From Aliarcobacter thereius LMG 24486 (GTDB lineage Bacteria; Campylobacterota; Campylobacteria; Campylobacterales; Arcobacteraceae), in the NCBI RefSeq assembly GCF_004214815.1, contig NZ_CP035926.1, positions 1,674,001 to 1,738,000 on the forward strand: a stretch of DNA of 64,000 nucleotides, read 5' to 3'. The position numbers and the translations under genes are program-made. The notes beneath the pieces were generated by a model. That model ran no database searches. It was not told the origin of the DNA and worked only from the letters and a program-made list of their open reading frames with translations. Position 1 is the first letter of the stretch; each line of letters starts with the position of its first letter. Of the stretch, positions 1 to 7,481 are shown in pieces.

Positions 1-1012
1 AATCTTGAAGTTCTTTTATAGCCTCTTCATTTTTAATAGTAAATTTAATCTCTATTCTCCTTGAAGCATCTTTATCTTCAATACTCTTTGAATCATAAAC
101 TAAATTTGAAGATGATTTTCCACTTGAACTTACAAAACTATTTAAAAGCTCTTTTTCAACAATATTTTCATCATATAAAAACTGCATTACACTTAAAGCT
201 CTTTTCTGTGATAGATATAAATTTGTAAGATAAGTTCCATCGCTATCAGTATATCCCTCAATTGTTATTGTTTCTATATATTTTTTTATATCTTCATCTT
301 TTAATAAAACATCAAAATATCTTTTTAAAGCTCCGCTTAACTCTTTTTTTGATTCATTTTTTAAGGCAAATGAATTTTTATCAAATAAAATATTTGAAGA
401 GAATTTTATAGCTCCACTTTTTTCATCTATATTTACAGCATCTTTAAGTTTTAATTTTATTTTAGAGATAAGTTCAAGCTTTATTCCACCTAGTTTTTTT
501 ATCTTATCTTTTGCTAGTTCAAACTCATCTTTTAGCTTTAATATATTTTGATCTTTTAATATAATCTCTTCCAAACTTCTATCTAATTTACTCTCTAAAT
601 CTTGATTTAATTTTGAACTTTCACTTAAATTTGCAAGTAATTTCTCATTTAGAATATTTATACTTTCAAGTTCTTCCTCTTTTTGAAGATTTTGATTGTA
701 TTGATTTTCTAGCTCATTTAAAACTATTTTTAGATTTTCATCGCTATTTTCCAAACTCTTTAAAGTTTGAGAATAAAGTTTTTCTATATTTTTAATTTGT
801 TCTATTAATTCTAAATTTGTAGTTTCAATATCTTTTAATTTATTAATAAGTTTTGAATTTCTATCTTCACTATTTACTAAAGTATTTTCTGTATGAATAT
901 ATTTTATTACAATCAAAGCAACTATTAATATAAAAACAAATAATAATCCAGCCATTAAATCTGCATAAGATATCCAAAAGTTTTCCTCTTTTTCTTCATT
1001 CTTTTTATACAT
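1..1012 (-). CDS. MotB/OmpA-family stator-like protein (ZorB-like), 3' end outside window
   Basis: Partial gene read on the minus strand from an ATG at 1012 with no stop before the left edge. The N-terminus has a single membrane segment (about residues 12-36) containing YADLMAGLLFVF, which matches the proton-binding Asp motif of MotB-type stators (Asp18 here). A long coiled-coil-like linker follows. The C-terminal part is an OmpA-like peptidoglycan-binding domain with IEGYTDSDG, LSQKRA and ASRRIEIKF, the usual TDxxG and R-R-hydrophobic signatures. It starts 4 bases after the MotA/ExbB-like gene, so the two form a transcription unit and probably a membrane motor. This could be the ZorB subunit of a Zorya system or a housekeeping-like Mot/Exb pair; the genes that would decide are beyond position 1. 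Confidence 0.85.
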   Translation of the reverse strand, partial: MYKKNEEKEENFWISYADLMAGLLFVFILIVALIVIKYIHTENTLVNSEDRNSKLINKLKDIETTNLELIEQIKNIEKLYSQTLKSLENSDENLKIVLNELENQYNQNLQKEEELESINILNEKLLANLSESSKLNQDLESKLDRSLEEIILKDQNILKLKDEFELAKDKIKKLGGIKLELISKIKLKLKDAVNIDEKSGAIKFSSNILFDKNSFALKNESKKELSGALKRYFDVLLKDEDIKKYIETITIEGYTDSDGTYLTNLYLSQKRALSVMQFLYDENIVEKELLNSFVSSSGKSSSNLVYDSKSIEDKDASRRIEIKFTIKNEEAIKELQD

Positions 1013-1016
1013 TTTA

Positions 1017-2183
1017 TTACTTTGATAAATCTTTAAATATTGATAGGTTTTTAACTATCGAAGTAGTTTGTTCATCTATTTGTTTTAGAGACTCTTTTAA
1101 TCCCTCTTTATATTTCCATTCAATTTTTTCTATATCACTTTTCATAGTTTCAATACTTTTTACAATATTTGTATATATTGCTTTTAGATTTTCACTACTT
1201 AAATTATTCATATGAGAATTTAGTTCTACAATATTTTTGTTTAACTCTTTTGACATATCCATAAATACATCATTTTGATTTCTAATCTTATAATTTAAAC
1301 TCTCTGCACTGCTTAAAAGATTCTCAAAATTTGAGATATTTTTATCAAGTTTATTTGATAAATTTTGCTCTTTTTCTAAAACTCTTTCAAGATTTTCAAA
1401 TCTTTGTTCTATTGATTCATTTAAAGTTTGCATAACTTTACTTGAAGTTAACTCTTTAAAAATATCATTTATCTTTGAAAAATTATCAATATTACTTTTT
1501 ATATGAATTGACTCAATATCAATTTTTGTCCAAAAAAGTTTTTTTGTACTATCTTTTATAATAAAACTATCTTTTTCAAATCTACTTATTCCAAATTTTT
1601 CGAAAAATATCCACCAAATAGATAAGAAAATACCATAGATTGATACATAAAAAGCAGTAGCAACTCCACCTAAAAGTTTTGTAATTTCCATATCCAAAAT
1701 AGCCGTACTTGAAGATGTAAAATCTGGCATTGTAAGTGCAATTGATATAAAAGTTCCAAGTATTCCTAAAGTTGGGAAAATTCCACTTGCAATATTTGAG
1801 AAATTACTATTTCTTAAACTACTTGTATAATCTTTTAAAAAGTCTTCTGCACTTCCATTTGCTTTTATTGATTCATCAATTGTAAGAAGATTGTTATTTG
1901 TATAAATAAGTAACTTTTCTTTTAAATCTTTAAAACTATTTTTAAATTTACAAGATACAAAATATGCATTATGTGGTATAAAAAATAGATATATAAAAAA
2001 TATAACTCCAATTAAAATAACTGTATGAAGCTCAATTTTTAAAGGTAAATAATCAAAAAAACACAAAAGAACCAGAGCATAAATCAAAGCTGGTATTAGA
2101 AAAAGTGTAATTATTTTCAAAAAAGGTTTACAATTTGTAATAAACCTAGAGTTTAATTCCAAGAAATCATCTGCTTTAAACAT
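1017..2183 (-). CDS. MotA/TolQ/ExbB proton channel family protein (ZorA-like)
   Basis: 388 residues. Two membrane segments lie near residues 20-72. A soluble stretch follows, then two more segments containing GIFPTLGILGTFISIAL and GVATAFYVSIYGIFLSI, the conserved MotA/ExbB core. Residues from about 200 to the end form a long helical, coiled-coil-like tail rich in Asn, Glu, Ser and Lys. In this family the channel pairs with a MotB/ExbD-type subunit and couples ion flow to mechanical work; the partner is encoded 4 bases downstream. The cytoplasmic tail after the last membrane helix is the layout of ZorA rather than of flagellar MotA, although it is shorter than well-known ZorA proteins. Family assignment is firm; the Zorya reading is inference. 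Confidence 0.8.
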   Translation of the reverse strand: MFKADDFLELNSRFITNCKPFLKIITLFLIPALIYALVLLCFFDYLPLKIELHTVILIGVIFFIYLFFIPHNAYFVSCKFKNSFKDLKEKLLIYTNNNLLTIDESIKANGSAEDFLKDYTSSLRNSNFSNIASGIFPTLGILGTFISIALTMPDFTSSSTAILDMEITKLLGGVATAFYVSIYGIFLSIWWIFFEKFGISRFEKDSFIIKDSTKKLFWTKIDIESIHIKSNIDNFSKINDIFKELTSSKVMQTLNESIEQRFENLERVLEKEQNLSNKLDKNISNFENLLSSAESLNYKIRNQNDVFMDMSKELNKNIVELNSHMNNLSSENLKAIYTNIVKSIETMKSDIEKIEWKYKEGLKESLKQIDEQTTSIVKNLSIFKDLSK

Positions 2184-2251
2184 ATATTTTCCTTAAAAAC
2201 TTTAAAATAGCCACTATTCTAACATAAAATATTATATAAACAGGATTCATA

Positions 2252-3175
2252 ATGAAATTTATTTTTTTATTTGCTATATTATTAGCTTCTTCTATTTTTG
2301 CAAAAGATGAATATTATACAATAGCAATTTGTACTACAAGCACTTTAGATTATGCTAAAGCTTGTCAAGATAGAGTTCTAAAAACTCAAAAACAAAAAGC
2401 ATTTATTGTAAAAGAAAATGATAAATATTATACAAATTTAAATATTTACAAAAATAGAAAAGATGCAAGTTTTGATATAAAATCAACTTCAAACTACATA
2501 AAAGCCCAAGGAGCTTTTCCTAGAAATATATCTTTAGAGATTGTAGAAAAGTTTAATTTAGGAAACTATTTTATAGATTTAGATAAAAATATAGACAATA
2601 ACATAGAAGAAGATTTATACAATATTAGTTTAAAAGAGTTTGATAAACAAAAATCACCTAAAAATGAATTAAGATATAGAAAAAGAGCATTAAATAGTTT
2701 TGATTTTGATGAATTAATAATAAAAGTAAATTCAAAAACAAATATTATGGAGCTATTTTCAAGGAAAAATAATCAAGAAAATCTTTTAAGATCTTATATT
2801 GTTGCAACTGGTAAAAATAGTATTAAAAAACCTCAAGGAGAAGGAACTATTACAGCAATCTCTTTAAATCCTGTTTGGTACCCAACATCTGATACTAAAA
2901 AAAGCTTTGAAAAAAGAGGAATAACTTTACCTGATGTTGTTCCTCCTGGGCATAAATATAACTATATGGGAGAAGCTAAACTAAATCTTTCTCATATTGT
3001 TGATGGAAATGCTACATATAGGATTCACGGTACTTTAAATGAAAAAACATTGGGATACAATGTAAGTGCTGGTTGTATTAGAATGAAAAATAAAGAGGTG
3101 ATTGAACTTGCAAATTTAATAGAAGATTTTTCTATAATTTATGGAATGAACAAAGTAAGAGTTTTATTAGATTAA
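2252..3175 (+). CDS. L,D-transpeptidase (YkuD domain), periplasmic
   Basis: 307 residues with a signal peptide (about residues 1-17, cleavage after SSIFA). The N-terminal third is of a kind I do not recognise with certainty and may be SPOR-like. The C-terminal YkuD domain ends in the catalytic signature HG-x14-SAGCIRM, with His259 and the nucleophile Cys275. Members of this family form 3-3 peptidoglycan crosslinks or attach proteins to peptidoglycan. The gene stands alone, divergent from the MotA-like gene. A terminator hairpin begins within its last codons. Confidence 0.85.
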   Translation: MKFIFLFAILLASSIFAKDEYYTIAICTTSTLDYAKACQDRVLKTQKQKAFIVKENDKYYTNLNIYKNRKDASFDIKSTSNYIKAQGAFPRNISLEIVEKFNLGNYFIDLDKNIDNNIEEDLYNISLKEFDKQKSPKNELRYRKRALNSFDFDELIIKVNSKTNIMELFSRKNNQENLLRSYIVATGKNSIKKPQGEGTITAISLNPVWYPTSDTKKSFEKRGITLPDVVPPGHKYNYMGEAKLNLSHIVDGNATYRIHGTLNEKTLGYNVSAGCIRMKNKEVIELANLIEDFSIIYGMNKVRVLLD

Positions 3176-3185
3176 CTCTTACTTT
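3152..3185. terminator. Hairpin terminator between convergent genes
   Basis: A perfect 12-bp inverted repeat (AAAGTAAGAGTT at 3152-3163 and its complement at 3174-3185) with a 10-base loop. It straddles the stop codon of the L,D-transpeptidase gene and lies just before the end of the convergent dehydrogenase gene, so it can serve both strands. Confidence 0.7.
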
Positions 3186-3191
3186 ATAACC

Positions 3192-4121
3192 TTAATTTTT
3201 TAAAAAACTCTCTATATTTAATGCAACTTTTTCTATAAGTCTATTTCTAGCTTCAACACTTGCCCAAGCAATATGTGGAGTTAAAAGAAGTCTTTGTTTG
3301 TTTTTTACTTTTAATAGTGGATTACTATCTTCTATTGGTTCTTTTCCTACAACATCAAGTCCACAAAATATCTCTTTTTCATCTAATATTTTTGACAAAT
3401 CAGCTTCATTTATAATTCCACCACGACCTAAATTTAATAAAATAGCACCATCTTTTAATAAACTTAACTCTTCATATTTTAATAAATCTTTTGTTTTCTC
3501 ATTTAATGGTGCATGAATAGATATAATATCGCAAGTTTTAAGTAACTCTTCCAAACTAACACTCTTATAAGAGCTATTTTGATTTTGTCCACTTGTAGAG
3601 TAGTAAACAACTTCACAATCAAAAGCAAGTGCTTTTTTTGCAAAATCTCTTCCAATCTCTCCAAGTCCAATTATTCCAACTTTCTTTCCATCAAGTTCAT
3701 AAAAAGGCATATCAATATGAGTAAAAGTATCACTTTCTTGCCAGTTTTGTTCATCTACATATTTTTTATAATAGTTTAATTTTTGTACAAAATAAAAAAT
3801 CATAGAAAATGCAAGTTGAACAACACTAGAAGTCGAATATCCAGCTACATTTTTAACTTCAATATTTGACTCTTTTGCATAAGATAAATCAACATTATTT
3901 GTTCCTGTTGCTGTTATACAAATAAGTTTTACTTTTGAATTTTCTAGTTCATTTTTTCCTACATAAACTTTATTTGTAAGAATAATATCTGCATCTTTTA
4001 TTCTATCTTTTGTCTCATTTGCTTTTGTTACATCATAAGATATAACTTCACCAAATTTATCAAAAATTGATACATCTATATCAAATCCCAAAGTTTTTCT
4101 ATCTAAAATCACTATTTTCAT
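3192..4121 (-). CDS. D-2-hydroxyacid dehydrogenase (NAD-dependent)
   Basis: 309 residues, the usual size of the family. The NAD-binding Rossmann motif is GIIGLGEIGRDFA near residue 150. The catalytic triad is visible: Arg233 in LGRGGIIN, Glu261 in GKEP and His283 in LTPHIAW. These enzymes reduce 2-keto acids such as hydroxypyruvate or glyoxylate to D-hydroxy acids. The substrate cannot be read from the sequence; glycerate dehydrogenase (hprA-like) is a common annotation for this size. It stands alone between the convergent L,D-transpeptidase gene and the regulator gene upstream. Confidence 0.85.
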   Translation of the reverse strand: MKIVILDRKTLGFDIDVSIFDKFGEVISYDVTKANETKDRIKDADIILTNKVYVGKNELENSKVKLICITATGTNNVDLSYAKESNIEVKNVAGYSTSSVVQLAFSMIFYFVQKLNYYKKYVDEQNWQESDTFTHIDMPFYELDGKKVGIIGLGEIGRDFAKKALAFDCEVVYYSTSGQNQNSSYKSVSLEELLKTCDIISIHAPLNEKTKDLLKYEELSLLKDGAILLNLGRGGIINEADLSKILDEKEIFCGLDVVGKEPIEDSNPLLKVKNKQRLLLTPHIAWASVEARNRLIEKVALNIESFLKN

Positions 4122-4182
4122 CTTATTTCTCCTTTTTAATTTTCGATTATATCACAGATTTTAAAAGCATTTTTCTAATATT

Positions 4183-5160
4183 TTAGTTTCTTTTTTGTCC
4201 ACTTTTTGGTACTGTTACATTTTTTTGTAAATCTATACTCAAATTATTGTAAAACAACTCTCCATAATTTGTCTCTCGATTTATAGTCTCATATGCTTGA
4301 GTTATTGTGTTGTTGTATTTTAAAGCTTCTTGCAATATTTTTAATATTTTAACTGATTCTAAGAAATTCACATGAGATGGAGCTTCTATTGGAGAGCTAT
4401 AATATTTATGCATTCTTTCAACCAAATTTTTGTTTCTTATTTCAATAAAAACCGATTCAATAGGAGATTTAAAAAAGAGTATTTTATTTTTTACATTTAT
4501 AGATATATATGTTGTCTCCATTCCATATATTTTTCTTGAAAAAGAATCAAAGAAAAATAGCTTTTTGTTGTAATTATTATTGAAAAGTTCATACATAAGT
4601 TCCAAAATCTTTATCTTTTCATCTTTTGTAAAAAAGTTTCCAATACTTGCAAAACAGAAGCTAAGAATTGATTTTATTGAATACCACTCTGTTGTATCAT
4701 AATCATATCTTAACATCTGATCAATTCTTTCTTGTTTTAACTCTTCAATATCTAAACTTGTAGAGTGTTTGTACACTTTTCGTACAGCACTATCTCTATA
4801 CATTGGTCCTGGAAATTGTGCTTGAATTACAAATCTTCTATTTTTTTCATGTTCTATTATATATTTTAATCTTCCTGTATAATCTTCATCAATTATTCTT
4901 ACCTCTTTTTGTGGAATAGAAGTAATTGATTTTAAAAACTCTTCACCACTACAAGCATCTTCCCAAATATACTCAGGATATCTAAATTCTTTACAAATTT
5001 TATTTTGGATTTCACTATTTATTTCTACACTACTTACCCTATCAATCCACGAAGTAATAGTTCTTCTATCTTTGTTTAAAATTGATGCAAATTTAGATAT
5101 ACTAAGATTTGATCTATTATAAATCTCTATAAATTTATCTATTGAATTTTTAAAACTCAT
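4183..5160 (-). CDS. HTH-containing candidate regulator of the prp operon
   Basis: 325 residues; I do not recognise the family. Residues 1-60 read like a helix-turn-helix (LSISKFASILNKDRRTITSWIDR), and the remaining 260 residues show no motif I know, so they may be a ligand-binding or dimerisation part. The gene is divergent from prpB across 170 bases that hold repeated TACAA/TTGTA half-sites. That position is typical of a local regulator, so control of propionate catabolism is a reasonable inference. It lacks the sigma54 AAA+ domain of enterobacterial PrpR and does not look like a GntR or MerR regulator. Confidence 0.6.
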   Translation of the reverse strand: MSFKNSIDKFIEIYNRSNLSISKFASILNKDRRTITSWIDRVSSVEINSEIQNKICKEFRYPEYIWEDACSGEEFLKSITSIPQKEVRIIDEDYTGRLKYIIEHEKNRRFVIQAQFPGPMYRDSAVRKVYKHSTSLDIEELKQERIDQMLRYDYDTTEWYSIKSILSFCFASIGNFFTKDEKIKILELMYELFNNNYNKKLFFFDSFSRKIYGMETTYISINVKNKILFFKSPIESVFIEIRNKNLVERMHKYYSSPIEAPSHVNFLESVKILKILQEALKYNNTITQAYETINRETNYGELFYNNLSIDLQKNVTVPKSGQKRN

Positions 5161-5186
5161 AAGCTACCTTTAATAATATTTACCAA

Positions 5187-5253
5187 TATTGTACAATAAT
5201 CTTACATAAATACAAATATTATACATATTATATAAAATGTACAAATTATTGTA
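5187..5253. promoter_or_regulatory. Operator-like inverted and direct repeats between regulator and prpB
   Basis: The perfect 12-bp palindrome TATTGTACAATA lies at 5187-5198. TACAAATATT lies at 5211-5220. TACAA-N4-TTGTA, an inverted repeat, lies at 5240-5253. The shared TACAA(A/T)-type element recurs three times within about 60 bases, upstream of the prpB -10 box and just beyond the regulator's start. This arrangement fits autoregulation plus control of prpB. Confidence 0.5.
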
Positions 5254-5296
5254 ATCTCTAAATATAATTAGTACATACAAAAGAAAACAAAGTTGA

Positions 5297-5325
5297 TATA
5301 ATATTTGAACAATACTTTTAAAGGA
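5297..5325 (+). promoter_or_regulatory. prpB promoter -10 box and ribosome binding site
   Basis: TATAAT at 5297-5302 is a perfect -10 box about 30 bases before the prpB start. AAGGA at 5321-5325 is a ribosome binding site 5 bases before the ATG. No good -35 is visible. Confidence 0.55.
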
Positions 5326-5330
5326 TAGAT

Positions 5331-6218
5331 ATGACAAGTGCAGGAAAAAAATTTAGAGAAGCTCTTAAAGCTTCAAGTCCACTACAAATAGTTGGAACAA
5401 TTAATGCTTACCAAGCTTTACAAGCTACAAAAGTGGGACATAAAGCTATTTATTTAAGTGGTGGTGGAATTGCAAATGCTTCTTATGGTTTACCTGATTT
5501 AGGTATGACAATGATAGAAGATGTTTGTATTGACATTAGAAGAATTACAGGAATTTGTGATACTCCATTAATAGTTGATGCTGATACAGGTTGGGGACAT
5601 GCGTTTAATGTTGCTAGAACTGTAAAAGATTTTATTAGAAGTGGTGCAGCTGGAATGCATATTGAAGATCAAGTTGCTGCAAAAAGATGTGGGCATAGAC
5701 CAAATAAAGAACTAGTTTCAACTGAAGAGATGTGTGATAGAATCAGAGCTGCTGTTGATGCTAAAAAAGAGTTAGACCCTGATTTTTATATTATTGCAAG
5801 AACAGATGCTCACGCAAGTGAAGGTCAAGCTGCTGCAATTGCTAGAGCTAAAGCTTATGTTGAAGCTGGTGCTGATGCTATTTTCGCTGAAGCTGTACAT
5901 ACACTAAAAGAGTATAAAGAGTTTACTGATGCTATTTCTGTACCAGTTTTAGCAAATATTACAGAATTTGGAGCAACTCCACTGTTTACAACTGAAGAGT
6001 TAGCAAGTGTTGGAATAGCTATGGTTTTATATCCACTTTCAGCATTTAGAGCTATGAATAAAGCTGCATTAAATGTTTACCAAGAGTTAAAAGATAAAGG
6101 AACTCAAGAGAGTGTTATTAGCACAATGCAAACAAGAATGGAATTATATGATATGTTAAATTACCACTCATATGAACAAAAAATGGACGATCTATTTTCA
6201 AGAGGAAAAGCTAAGTAA
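5331..6218 (+). CDS. prpB: Methylisocitrate lyase
   Basis: 295 residues, the usual length. It cleaves 2-methylisocitrate to pyruvate and succinate, the last step of the 2-methylcitrate cycle. The catalytic KRCGH motif is at 118-122 (Cys120), and the metal-binding Asp pair is in VDADTGWG (Asp83 and Asp85). The TIM-barrel opening ([12 protein letters not shown]) and SGGGIA also match the isocitrate lyase/PEP mutase superfamily. It is the first gene of the prp set, with a good Shine-Dalgarno sequence and -10 box, and is followed 42 bases later by prpC. Confidence 0.95.
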   Translation: MTSAGKKFREALKASSPLQIVGTINAYQALQATKVGHKAIYLSGGGIANASYGLPDLGMTMIEDVCIDIRRITGICDTPLIVDADTGWGHAFNVARTVKDFIRSGAAGMHIEDQVAAKRCGHRPNKELVSTEEMCDRIRAAVDAKKELDPDFYIIARTDAHASEGQAAAIARAKAYVEAGADAIFAEAVHTLKEYKEFTDAISVPVLANITEFGATPLFTTEELASVGIAMVLYPLSAFRAMNKAALNVYQELKDKGTQESVISTMQTRMELYDMLNYHSYEQKMDDLFSRGKAK

Positions 6219-6260
6219 TTAGCTTCTCTTATTTATTCAAAATCAAACTAAGGAGAAGTT

Positions 6261-7412
6261 ATGAGTACTACAAGTACAGAATTTAAACCAAAGAAATCTG
6301 TTGCACTTTCAGGTGTTGCAGCTGGAAGTACAGCATTATGTACAGTTGGAAATACAGGAAATGATTTATATTATAGAGGATATGATATTTTAGAATTTGC
6401 TGAAAAAGCTGAATTTGAAGAAATTGCATATTTAATAGTTCATGGTGAGCTTCCAAATAAAGAAGAGTTAAAAGCATATAAAGCAAAACTTAAATCTTTT
6501 AGAGATATTCCAGAAGGTGTAAAAGTTGCATTAGAACAATTACCAAAAAACTGTCATCCTATGGATGTTATGAGAACAGGTTGTTCAGTTCTTGGTGCAT
6601 TAAATCAAGAAGATGAATCTCATCCAAAAGAAGCTGCACAAGATATTATAAATAAATTAATGGCATCTTTTGGTTCTATGCTTTTATATTGGTACCACTT
6701 TGCTTATAATGGAAAAAGAATTGATGTTGTAACTGATGATGATACAATTGGTGGACATTTTTTACACTTACTACATGGTGAAAAACCAAGAGAATCTTGG
6801 GTTAAAGCTATGCATGTATCTTTAATTTTATATGCTGAGCATGAGTTTAATGCTTCAACTTTTACTTCAAGAGTAATTTCTGGAACAAATTCAGATATGT
6901 ATTCTTGTATTACTGGTTCTATTGGAGCATTAAGAGGTCCAAAACATGGTGGTGCAAATGAAGTTGCATTTAGAATTCAAGAAAGATATTCATCAGCTGA
7001 TGAAGCAGAAAAAGATATCAAAGAAAGAATAGCTAAAAAAGAGATTATAATTGGATTTGGACACCCTGTTTATGCTACAAGAGATCCAAGAAATGTAGTT
7101 ATAAAAAAAGTTGCTAAAGAGCTATCTGAAGAAAATAAAAATATGTTAATGTATGATGTAGCTGCAAGACTTGAAGAAGTTATGTGGGATCAAAAGAAAA
7201 TGTTCCCAAATCTTGACTGGTTCTCTGCTGTTTCATATAACCAAATGGGAATCCCAACAGATATGTTTACTCCAATATTTATTATTGCAAGAGTTACAGG
7301 ATGGGGTGCACACGTTATTGAACAAAGAGAAGATGGAAAAATAATTAGACCATCAGCAAACTATACTGGACCAGAACCAAGAGCTTATGTTCCTTTAGAA
7401 GAGAGAAAATAA
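6261..7412 (+). CDS. prpC: 2-methylcitrate synthase
   Basis: 383 residues. It condenses propionyl-CoA with oxaloacetate. Citrate-synthase-fold motifs are clear: GPKHGGANE (His229), GFGHPVY (His268) and a C-terminal Asp-bearing region. The length and the placement between prpB and acnD point to the methylcitrate rather than the TCA enzyme. The Shine-Dalgarno sequence AAGGAG precedes the ATG. A stem-loop follows immediately, before acnD. Confidence 0.93.
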   Translation: MSTTSTEFKPKKSVALSGVAAGSTALCTVGNTGNDLYYRGYDILEFAEKAEFEEIAYLIVHGELPNKEELKAYKAKLKSFRDIPEGVKVALEQLPKNCHPMDVMRTGCSVLGALNQEDESHPKEAAQDIINKLMASFGSMLLYWYHFAYNGKRIDVVTDDDTIGGHFLHLLHGEKPRESWVKAMHVSLILYAEHEFNASTFTSRVISGTNSDMYSCITGSIGALRGPKHGGANEVAFRIQERYSSADEAEKDIKERIAKKEIIIGFGHPVYATRDPRNVVIKKVAKELSEENKNMLMYDVAARLEEVMWDQKKMFPNLDWFSAVSYNQMGIPTDMFTPIFIIARVTGWGAHVIEQREDGKIIRPSANYTGPEPRAYVPLEERK

Positions 7413-7415
7413 TTT

Positions 7416-7440
7416 AATTTAGGTCAAAATGACCTAAATT
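7416..7440 (+). other. Intercistronic stem-loop between prpC and acnD
   Basis: A perfect 11-bp stem (AATTTAGGTCA at 7416-7426, complement at 7430-7440) with a 3-base loop, starting 3 bases after the prpC stop. There is no T-run after it. It is more likely an mRNA-stabilising or processing hairpin, or a partial terminator, than a full stop of transcription. Confidence 0.6.
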
Positions 7441-7481
7441 TATACTTCAAATTTAAAAATATATAAAAATGGAAAAATAAA

